The position numbers and the translations under genes are program-made. From CAYMRB01 sp964392615 (GTDB lineage Bacteria > Planctomycetota > UBA8108), in contig CAYMRB010000366.1 in NCBI GenBank assembly GCA_964392615.1, forward strand, positions 1 to 10,321: DNA of 10,321 bases, read 5' to 3'. The first letter of the stretch is position 1. The number at the start of each line of letters is the position of its first letter. Below, in pieces: positions 4,466-10,321 of this stretch. The notes beneath the pieces were generated by a model. The model searched no databases, was not told the origin of the DNA, and worked only from the letters and a program-made list of their open reading frames with translations.

Positions 4466-7348
4466 TCAGCCGCCGCAGAAGGCGTGGGCCTCGCAGGCCA
4501 GATCGGAACCTTCCGCATCCTCCCCGCAGACATCCCACGGCGCCGGTGGGCGCGCGCCACCTCGGAAGAGGAAATCGAGCAGGACGACCGCGTCGGAGAT
4601 CTCCGCTCTCTCGTTGTCGTTGACGTCGAGCGCGTCGTGGCAGCCGCTCTCCTCGCCCCCGAAGAGCACGAGCAGGATCGTGATCGCGTCCGAGACATTG
4701 CGCGCCCCATCGCCGTTCGGATCGCCGCGCAGGAAGCTGCCCGGAACCGGCACGCGCATGCGAGCGGTGAGCTCGAGATCGAAGCTCAGGTCCGACGACG
4801 TCAGGTTCACCTGGTGCACCTCGACCGCGACGACGTTGTCGCCCGGGACGAGCAAGCCGGGATCGATGTCGGCCGCGTGCAGCTCGTCCTCCTCGCTGCC
4901 GCTCTGCGTGTCCTCGGCCAGTGTATCGTAGGTCACGACGCCTTCGGGCAGATTGCTGCGGAAGGCCTCCTCGCCGTTGATCCAGACCAACGCGCCGTCG
5001 TCGCGCAGCAGGCGCAGCCGCAGGCTGGCGACGGACGCCGGATCCGCGATCTCGAGGTGTCGACGGAAGTACGCGGTCGGGTAGCGCTCGTCGTCCGGGC
5101 CGCCGTCGATTTCGGTCACCTCGCCATCGTCGCCGTAGCCGAGCCGCGCCGCCCCTTCGGCCCAACCGCTATCGTCGAAGCCCGGCTCGCGCCAGGACGA
5201 GCCCCGATCGGTTCCGTCGTCCAGGTAGCGCCAGGCCGACCCGAGCGCGATCAACTCGCGCTCGCCGAACGAGAACACCTCGCTTCGACCGGTGAGCTCC
5301 GCGCCGACGGGTGATTCGATCACGACGCGAATGGTCGAGGCTTCGGCGACCCCGTCCGAATCGACGCGCACATGCTCGAGGGTCTCCCCCGGCTCGAACA
5401 CCAGCGTTCCGCTGGCGAGGACCGCGCCATCCGCCGTCACCGAGAACTCGACGCGCACCTCGTGCATCGTGAACGTGCTCAACCGCACCGGAACGCCGCC
5501 TGTCAGCGCCGTCGAGGGGATCTCGTCCGAGTACGTCGCGATGCCGACGCCGACCTCGGTCGCCGGCGTCGGGAGGAACGGCTCGAGAAGCGCTGCATCC
5601 GCCACCGGGTCCCACGTCGAGTTCTGCGCGTGGTTCGCGTTCGGCGCCGTCAGGAAGTTGTCCTGGATGTCCATCTGATCGAGGTGGAAGCTCCAGTCGT
5701 CCCACGCCTGACCCCATACGTCCCGCAAGTTGTGAACGATGATCGAGTCGCGGACGCGCAGGAAGCCCTCGTAGTCCCAGTCGTAGTTGTCGCCGAATCG
5801 CGTACCGACGAGGTTGGCCGTCGACAGCGAACGCTCGACGAGGACGTTCGGGTCATCGAAGCCGCACTCGATTCCCTGCCCGCAGTCGATCGTGACCGAA
5901 TCGCGCACCGTCGCCTCGCGGGACTCCGACCACGCCATGCCTTCGTGGTAGCACGACTCGAACCAGCAGCGCGTCACGTCTACGGAGCCGCCGGAACCCG
6001 AACCGGCATCGATGCCGTCATCGAGCGCCCAACCGAGAAGGCAGTCGGTCAAGGTGTGTGCGCCGCCGGTCAGGTAGAGCCCGTCGTTGTCTTCGTCGTC
6101 GAACGGCGCGTCCCAAGCGGGGAACTCGACGAGCGCGGATCGATCGAGCACGACCGCGCCGCGGTTATATTGACCGGCGGTGATGCAGCGCTGCACGAGG
6201 CAGTCGGTCATCGTCAGGTTCGCGTCCTCGCCATGCCCGGCCTGCCCCGTGTTGTCGACGATCCAGCAGCTCGTCAGCTCTGCCGTCGCGTCGTGGAGGT
6301 AGAGCGCGCACTGCTCGTGGCGGTGGCTCGATCCGGTATCCGAGTTGTTGTCGAACCAATCGGGATCGGCACCGCTGCCGGTGATGATCGCGCCGGTCAT
6401 GACGACGCGTGCATCCTCGCCGCGCGCGACGAACCCGCCCCACGGATCGTCGTGCGAGGCCGCCGTGAAGAGGACAGGGCGCTCCGTCGAGCCGGTCACC
6501 GCAACCGCGCCGTCGACGTGGATTTCGAACTCTGGATCGATGAGGACGATGCTTCCCGCGCCGATCGTCAGAGTGACTCCGGCCTCGACCGTCAAGTCCT
6601 CCACCACACGCACCCGCGCGTCCTCGCCCCAGTCGATCGCCTCGTCGACGCTTCCCGAGACCTCCGTCCATTCGGTCGCCTCTTCGTCGACGATGTCGAT
6701 CGAGGCGCCGAGCGCCGCTACGCTGCCCTCCCAATGACGCACTCCCCCCGTCGTCGCCGCCGGCAGCAGGACGGATCCGACGCCGCGAAGAAGCCGCAGC
6801 CCCGGCATGCCCGGTGCGTCGACCACGCCGTTGACGCCGCGGCGACCGCCGTCCGCATCGCGAACCGTGGCGATCACCGGGACGGGCAGACCGACCGGCA
6901 CGGAGACGGGCGCGACGACATCCAGCGTCGCACCTTCGAACTCGGCCGCGGCCGAGTCGATCGGCGGGTGCGAGACCCACGGTGGCAGGCCCGACTCGGA
7001 CGAACCGCGCTCGCCGGAGCGAATGATGAACCGGACCAGCTCCTCCTCCGTCACCCCCGTGCCGTCCTCGACGCGCTCGACCCGAAGCTCCCAGTACTCG
7101 GGCTGGTCGATGACGACCGCCTCGTCGATCGGAACGGCAAACTCGCCCGTCGTCGCCGAGGTCAAGGTCGCAGAATACGTCCACCCCGCTGCGCTCTCGA
7201 TCTCGAACGACGCGCGGTCGGTGACGAAGTCTCGATCGTCGATGCCGTCGACGGAGATCTGGGCGCGCGCACCCGTCGCGGGTCCGACGATCAAGACGAT
7301 CACGACCAGGCGCCGCAGATTGGCAGCGGCGATCCTTCGGAAGAGCAT
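4466..7348 (-). CDS. Secreted parallel beta-helix protein with dockerin-like C terminus
   Basis: A 960-residue extracellular protein. Residues 1-30 form a signal peptide (basic FRR/LRR, hydrophobic VVIVLIVG, cleavage after ARA). Residues ~31-235 are beta-rich and resemble the non-kinase flank of planctomycete CotH-type surface proteins (weak). Residues ~240-590 form a right-handed parallel beta-helix: repeated short strands with LTSCWIVDN, MTDCLVQRC, LTDCLLGW, VTRCWFESC and VRDSVTIDCG rungs. Residues ~600-695 are a beta-sandwich. Residues ~697-862 form a galactose-binding-like module (WRYLDDGTD, FDDSGWAEG, YFRRHLEI, LRDDGALVWINGEE, NVVAVEVHQ). Residues ~874-960 carry a dockerin-like EF-hand pair (DPNGDGARNVSD 876-887, DVNDNERAEISD 908-919), each followed by a hydrophobic helix ending in LF(G/R)GG, and then a Cys-containing tail (C941, C952, C958). 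The ATG at 7348 follows GGAG by 8 nt. The frame stays open upstream to 8254, but that part is antisense to subunit I. Likely surface adhesion or polysaccharide binding; no catalytic residues could be assigned. Confidence 0.92.
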   Translation of the reverse strand: MLFRRIAAANLRRLVVIVLIVGPATGARAQISVDGIDDRDFVTDRASFEIESAAGWTYSATLTSATTGEFAVPIDEAVVIDQPEYWELRVERVEDGTGVTEEELVRFIIRSGERGSSESGLPPWVSHPPIDSAAAEFEGATLDVVAPVSVPVGLPVPVIATVRDADGGRRGVNGVVDAPGMPGLRLLRGVGSVLLPAATTGGVRHWEGSVAALGASIDIVDEEATEWTEVSGSVDEAIDWGEDARVRVVEDLTVEAGVTLTIGAGSIVLIDPEFEIHVDGAVAVTGSTERPVLFTAASHDDPWGGFVARGEDARVVMTGAIITGSGADPDWFDNNSDTGSSHRHEQCALYLHDATAELTSCWIVDNTGQAGHGEDANLTMTDCLVQRCITAGQYNRGAVVLDRSALVEFPAWDAPFDDEDNDGLYLTGGAHTLTDCLLGWALDDGIDAGSGSGGSVDVTRCWFESCYHEGMAWSESREATVRDSVTIDCGQGIECGFDDPNVLVERSLSTANLVGTRFGDNYDWDYEGFLRVRDSIIVHNLRDVWGQAWDDWSFHLDQMDIQDNFLTAPNANHAQNSTWDPVADAALLEPFLPTPATEVGVGIATYSDEIPSTALTGGVPVRLSTFTMHEVRVEFSVTADGAVLASGTLVFEPGETLEHVRVDSDGVAEASTIRVVIESPVGAELTGRSEVFSFGERELIALGSAWRYLDDGTDRGSSWREPGFDDSGWAEGAARLGYGDDGEVTEIDGGPDDERYPTAYFRRHLEIADPASVASLRLRLLRDDGALVWINGEEAFRSNLPEGVVTYDTLAEDTQSGSEEDELHAADIDPGLLVPGDNVVAVEVHQVNLTSSDLSFDLELTARMRVPVPGSFLRGDPNGDGARNVSDAITILLVLFGGEESGCHDALDVNDNERAEISDAVVLLDFLFRGGARPPAPWDVCGEDAEGSDLACEAHAFCGG

Positions 7349-7398
7349 GGCGTTGACTCCGCGTGTCGATTCCTGCGCGCTGACCGAACGGCAGCACC

Positions 7399-7432
7399 AT
7401 GCTATTCTCCGCCCCCCACGAATGCCGGTCAA
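7399..7432 (-). promoter_or_regulatory. Candidate promoter of the beta-helix gene
   Basis: On the minus strand TTGACC (7432-7427) is followed after 17 bp by GAGAAT (7409-7404). Directly adjoining is TAGCAT (7404-7399), the same hexamer as before the hydrolase gene. Either could be the -10. Transcription would start about 45-50 nt before the ATG at 7348, within the 170-bp gap after the subunit I gene. This suggests the beta-helix gene is not simply the tail of the respiratory operon. Confidence 0.4.
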
Positions 7433-7518
7433 GACGACGAGCTGCGCGATCCGCCACGAACGCGCTGAATCGGTCGCTGCGAGACGATCCGGAGGCCTGT
7501 CGTCGACCGGGCGCGGCG

Positions 7519-9183
7519 TCAGGCGTCCGAGCCGTCGTCGCGATCGTCGTAGGGGCCGGCCGTCACGACTGGCGGGCTGTCCGCCCAGTTCCCGCGCGGC
7601 GGCGGGCTCGAGGTCGTCCACTCGAGCGTGCCCGCGTCCCAAGGGTTCTTCTCGGCTTCCTTGCCGAACGCGAGGCTCGTCAGGAGGTTCATCAGGAAGA
7701 TCATCTGCGCCCCCGTCACCACGAACGCGAGACTCGTGATCCACGGGTGAAACGCTCCGCCGTCCGGGTTGTAGCCGTAGACGTTCGTGTCGAACGTTCG
7801 GCGCAGCGTGCCGCCGAGCCCCTGGAAGTGCATGAGGACGAAGATGCTCAACATCGGAATCGCCGTGCAACAGAAGTGCAGCTTGCCGAGCCCCTCGTTC
7901 AGGAACTTGCCGAACATCTTCGGGAACCAGTAGTACATGCCGGCGAAGAGCCCGAAGAGGGTCACGGTACCGACCATCAGGTGCAAGTGCCCGACGACGA
8001 AGTACGTCTCGTGGAAGTGGATATTCGCCGACGCCGCACCGAGGACGAGGCCGCCCAGGCCGCCGACGCTGATGGCCGAGACCATCGCGAGGCTGAACAG
8101 CATCGCGACGGTCGCACGAATCCGCCCACCCCGAAGACTCGCGATCAGGTTGAATCCGAGAATGGCGAACGGCAGGGCAACGAGCCCTGTCGCGAAGGAG
8201 AAGTAGGTCGCGAGATACGGATTCATGCCGCTGACGAACATGTGCTGGCCCCACGCGATCGTGCTGAGGAGCCCGACCGCGAGCATCGAGAACACCGACG
8301 AGCGGTACCCGAACGGCGGCCGCCGCGCAAACGTCGCGATGACGTCGAACGCGACGCCGATCGCCGGCAGCACCAGCATGTGGAGCGCGGGATGCCCGAA
8401 GAACCAGAACAGGTGCTGAAACAGCGCCGGCGTGCCGCCATCGTGCTGCGTCAGGACCTCACCCTCGAAGATCATGCCGGCGGGCAGGAAGAAGCTCGTG
8501 CCCGCGACACGGTCGAGGAACAGCATTCCCGTCGCGGCGCTCAAAGGCAGGAACGAGATCAGGCCGAGGATCCCGGCGACGAGGAACGCCCACAGGGTCA
8601 GGGGCATGCGCATCATCGACAACCCCTGCGCCCGGCGCCTCAGAATGGTCGCCAGGAAGTTGAGGCAGCCCAGCGACAGGGACACGGCGAACAGCGCCAT
8701 GGCGAGAATCCACAGCGTCTGCCCCGTGCCCGAGCCGGGCGCCGCGTCCGCGACGGCGCTCAACGGCGGATACGACGTCCACCCGGCCGCTGCCGCGCCG
8801 CCGTCCACGAGAAAGGACGCCAGCACGATGAAGCAGGCCGGTACCAGCACCCAGTACGACAGCATGTTGAGGCGCGGGTAAGCCATGTTCCGCGCTCCGG
8901 CCATCAGCGGAACCAGAAAGCTCCCGAGTCCGCTGACGAGCGCCGGCGACACGACGAAGAACACCATGATCGTGCCGTGCATCGTCACGATGCTGAGGTA
9001 GGTTCCCGGCTCGATCAGGTCGCTGCCGGGCCACGCGAGCTGATAGCGGATGATGCCGGCGAGCAGGCCACCGAAAATCGCCATGAACATCGCCGTGCCG
9101 ATGTACTGGATCCCGATGACCTTGTGATCGAGGCTGAAGACATACTTCGAGATGAAGCCCTTGGGCTCGTGAACGCGACTCAC
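7519..9183 (-). CDS. coxA: Heme-copper oxidoreductase subunit I with altered active site and proton channels
   Basis: A 554-residue, about 12-helix membrane protein of the cytochrome c oxidase subunit I family, of full normal length. Conserved: H69 (low-spin heme, MHGTIMVFF), H399 and H401 (GHLHLM; high- and low-spin heme), H264 and H314 (two CuB ligands), R461-R462, and the C-terminal NPWDAGTLEWTT block. Using R. sphaeroides numbers, the changes are: H333 to Q313 (WGQHMF instead of WxHHMF), Y288 to H268 and E286 to A266 (GHPALHM instead of GHPEVYI), D132 to N99 (GARNMAYPRLN), T359 to F339 and K362 to L342 (LPFAILGFN instead of xPTGxKxFN), and D412 to E392. From 284 to 482 the offset is a constant 20, so the alignment is secure. 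The start is GTG, 4 bp after the subunit II stop. It belongs to the family, but ordinary O2 reduction with proton pumping is doubtful. NO reduction or a non-catalytic role is possible. No subunit III gene follows. Confidence 0.94.
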   Translation of the reverse strand: MSRVHEPKGFISKYVFSLDHKVIGIQYIGTAMFMAIFGGLLAGIIRYQLAWPGSDLIEPGTYLSIVTMHGTIMVFFVVSPALVSGLGSFLVPLMAGARNMAYPRLNMLSYWVLVPACFIVLASFLVDGGAAAAGWTSYPPLSAVADAAPGSGTGQTLWILAMALFAVSLSLGCLNFLATILRRRAQGLSMMRMPLTLWAFLVAGILGLISFLPLSAATGMLFLDRVAGTSFFLPAGMIFEGEVLTQHDGGTPALFQHLFWFFGHPALHMLVLPAIGVAFDVIATFARRPPFGYRSSVFSMLAVGLLSTIAWGQHMFVSGMNPYLATYFSFATGLVALPFAILGFNLIASLRGGRIRATVAMLFSLAMVSAISVGGLGGLVLGAASANIHFHETYFVVGHLHLMVGTVTLFGLFAGMYYWFPKMFGKFLNEGLGKLHFCCTAIPMLSIFVLMHFQGLGGTLRRTFDTNVYGYNPDGGAFHPWITSLAFVVTGAQMIFLMNLLTSLAFGKEAEKNPWDAGTLEWTTSSPPPRGNWADSPPVVTAGPYDDRDDGSDA

Positions 9184-9187
9184 TGCT

Positions 9188-10168
9188 CTACTCGGCTCCC
9201 GGCTCGAACCAGCCGCGCTGTCCGCCGAGCCACTTGTCGAACTCCGCTGCGGTCTTGACGATGACCTTGCCCCTCATGCTGTAGTGGCCGACCCCGCAGA
9301 GCTCCGCGCACGCGAGGTCGAACCCCTCGGTGATGACATGGAGCGCGCTCCCTTCCCCGGGCGTCGAGTTCGCGTCGAGCCAGCGCTGAGCATCGGCCCG
9401 GGTCGCGAAGTGAACCGGCTGCGCCGGACTGACGCGCGGCTCGATCATGAACGGAGACAGTCGCGTCGGCTTGAACAGAGTCCGGCCGGGGAAACCGGGC
9501 ACGACATCCTGCTTGACGCGAAGCGCGGGCACGGCGAGACAATGCGTCACGTCGTGCGATCGCAGCCTGACAGCCGCGACACGATCGATGGGCAAGACCA
9601 GCTGCCCCCGGAATACGATGTCGTCCGTCGCGTTCGGGTCCTTCTTGTCGAGGCCGAGCGGATTGCGCGTCTCGTGAACCTTGCTCGGATCCGTGCGGCC
9701 GAACTGGCCGTCCTTGCCCGGATAGCGCATGATCCACTCGAACTGCTTCCCGACGACCTCGAGCTCGATCGCGTCGTCCGGAACCTCACCGTGGATCGCC
9801 TGCCATGCCGGATGCCCGAGGAACAGGACGCCACCCTCGAACAATCCGACGATGACGAGCACCGGAATCAGCGCCCAGATCCACTCGGCTCTGCGGCTCG
9901 GACGGGCGGTCTTCGACGCGGGCCGCCCTGCCCGGATGCTGCCCCGCCAGACGAACCACAGAAGCACTACGTGCCCGATCACGAAGACCACGCCGGCCGT
10001 GACCAGCAGGTAGGTGATCAGCTCGTCGACCATCTCGCCATGACTCGACGCCACCACCGGCCGCCAGTCTCTGAGCAGGAACCCGGCGACGGTCGCCACC
10101 ATGAAGAGGGCGAAGAACACGGCCAGCAGGATGCCGCCGACGGATCGCTCCCCGTTCTCGCTGCTCAT
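9188..10168 (-). CDS. coxB: Cytochrome c oxidase subunit II with intact CuA site
   Basis: A 326-residue membrane-anchored electron-entry subunit. Three hydrophobic segments (about 11-32, 51-73, 96-118) precede the periplasmic cupredoxin domain; classical subunit II has two. All six CuA ligands are present: H209 in DVTHCLAVP, then C287, E289, C291, H295 and M298 in CAELCGVGHYSM. It should thus accept electrons from a cytochrome c or copper protein and pass them to subunit I. The gap between H209 and C287 is 78 residues, against about 35 in bovine subunit II, so the domain carries an insertion near 235-280. The usual QWYW entry motif is QFEW (142-145) in GKQFEWIMRYPGKDGQFG, a form that also resembles Bacteroidota-type subunit II. 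The start ATG shares its A with the TGA of the upstream gene and is preceded by GAGGAG (10174-10179) 5 nt away, so the two are translationally coupled. It is the second gene visible in the operon. Confidence 0.94.
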   Translation of the reverse strand: MSSENGERSVGGILLAVFFALFMVATVAGFLLRDWRPVVASSHGEMVDELITYLLVTAGVVFVIGHVVLLWFVWRGSIRAGRPASKTARPSRRAEWIWALIPVLVIVGLFEGGVLFLGHPAWQAIHGEVPDDAIELEVVGKQFEWIMRYPGKDGQFGRTDPSKVHETRNPLGLDKKDPNATDDIVFRGQLVLPIDRVAAVRLRSHDVTHCLAVPALRVKQDVVPGFPGRTLFKPTRLSPFMIEPRVSPAQPVHFATRADAQRWLDANSTPGEGSALHVITEGFDLACAELCGVGHYSMRGKVIVKTAAEFDKWLGGQRGWFEPGAE

Positions 10169-10321
10169 CAGAGCTCCTCGAACTTGAACTCGACTTCCTT
10201 CACGTCCTTGTCCGCGACCTCGATTCGCAGCATCTGGGGCTCGGAGTAGGATTCGTGCCAGGCCATGAGCTTGTACTTGCCCGGCGGCAGCCCCGCGAAC
10301 TCGAACGAGCCGTCTTCTGCG
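10168..10321 (-). CDS. 3' end of a carboxypeptidase-regulatory-like domain protein
   Basis: This frame is too short to stand out by length, but it is well supported. Reading into the window from the right edge, it encodes 51 residues: AEDGSFEFAGLPPGKYKL, then MAWHESYSEPQMLRIEVADK and a charged end EVEFKFEEL, stopping at a TGA (10170-10168) that overlaps the coxB ATG by one base. The DGxFxFxGLPPGxYxLxAWHE pattern is the last part of a carboxypeptidase-regulatory-like (CNA-B-type) beta-sandwich. In several bacteria such a domain follows a cupredoxin-like domain in proteins encoded near oxidase genes. Whether that holds here cannot be seen because the N terminus lies outside. It is the first visible gene of the operon and probably encodes a periplasmic protein working with the oxidase-like complex (inference). 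Confidence 0.72.
   Translation of the reverse strand, partial: AEDGSFEFAGLPPGKYKLMAWHESYSEPQMLRIEVADKDVKEVEFKFEEL

Noticed and set aside
5372..7468. Long open frame of 698 codons on the plus strand
   Set aside because: It is antisense to the beta-helix gene. Its composition is Arg/Val/Asp-rich without domains, as expected when high GC at third positions removes stop codons on the other strand.
7349..8254. Upstream extension of the beta-helix reading frame, which stays open for about 900 bp beyond the chosen start
   Set aside because: It runs on the same strand as the subunit I gene but in a different frame, its Arg/His/Pro-rich translation is typical of a GC-rich off-frame, and the ATG at 7348 has a ribosome binding site followed by a clear signal peptide.
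7399..9258. Open frame of 619 codons on the plus strand opposite subunit I
   Set aside because: The translation is a run of Arg, Glu, Gln and His with no recognisable motif, and the other strand encodes an unmistakable 12-helix oxidase subunit.

Overview
The window is high-GC bacterial DNA, and it most likely comes from a member of the Planctomycetota. The grounds are family-level resemblance, not a search. They are a secreted ThuA-like protein, a Tat-exported SMP-30/gluconolactonase-like protein, and a very large secreted parallel beta-helix protein ending in a double EF-hand, dockerin-like tail of the type seen in planctomycete surface proteins. No RNA gene, CRISPR array, insertion sequence or phage gene was seen.

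Layout from left to right. (1) Positions 1-429 (+) hold the 3' end of a gene whose product has about three degenerate repeats of some 43 residues. (2) Positions 430-590 show nothing convincing. A good sigma70-type promoter at 591-619 then starts a long, structured leader of about 215 nt. It leads into a small protein of 133 aa with two paired-CxxC zinc modules joined by an arginine/glycine-rich linker (843-1244). (3) After a GC-hairpin region (1278-1423) comes a divergent pair: a ThuA-like protein on the minus strand (1429-2436) and an SMP-30/gluconolactonase-like protein on the plus strand (2583-3677). They share a control region of about 146 bp. (4) A stand-alone glyoxalase II-like metallo-beta-lactamase-fold hydrolase (3766-4425, +) follows, preceded by a perfect 9-bp inverted repeat and possibly transcribed without a leader. 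(5) The secreted beta-helix/dockerin-like protein (4466-7348, -) converges on it. (6) A minus-strand respiratory operon enters from the right edge: the 3' end of a carboxypeptidase-regulatory-like domain protein (10168-10321), then cytochrome oxidase subunit II (9188-10168), then subunit I (7519-9183). The first two genes overlap by one base and the last two are 4 bp apart. No subunit III gene follows subunit I.

The most notable feature is the subunit I gene. It aligns along its length with aa3-type cytochrome c oxidases. From helix VI to helix X the offset from Rhodobacter sphaeroides numbering is a constant 20 residues. All three heme-ligand histidines are kept. However, one CuB histidine is Gln, the cross-linked Tyr is His, the gate Glu is Ala, the D-channel Asp is Asn, and the K-channel Thr/Lys are Phe/Leu. 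Its partner subunit II keeps all six CuA ligands. This looks like a heme-copper oxidoreductase that still takes electrons through CuA but has a rebuilt active site and no recognisable proton channel. It is a candidate for a non-O2 substrate such as NO, or for a non-catalytic role.

A second pattern is that the upstream regions of five transcription units contain a TAG[A/C][A/G]T hexamer, which may be the local form of the housekeeping -10 element.
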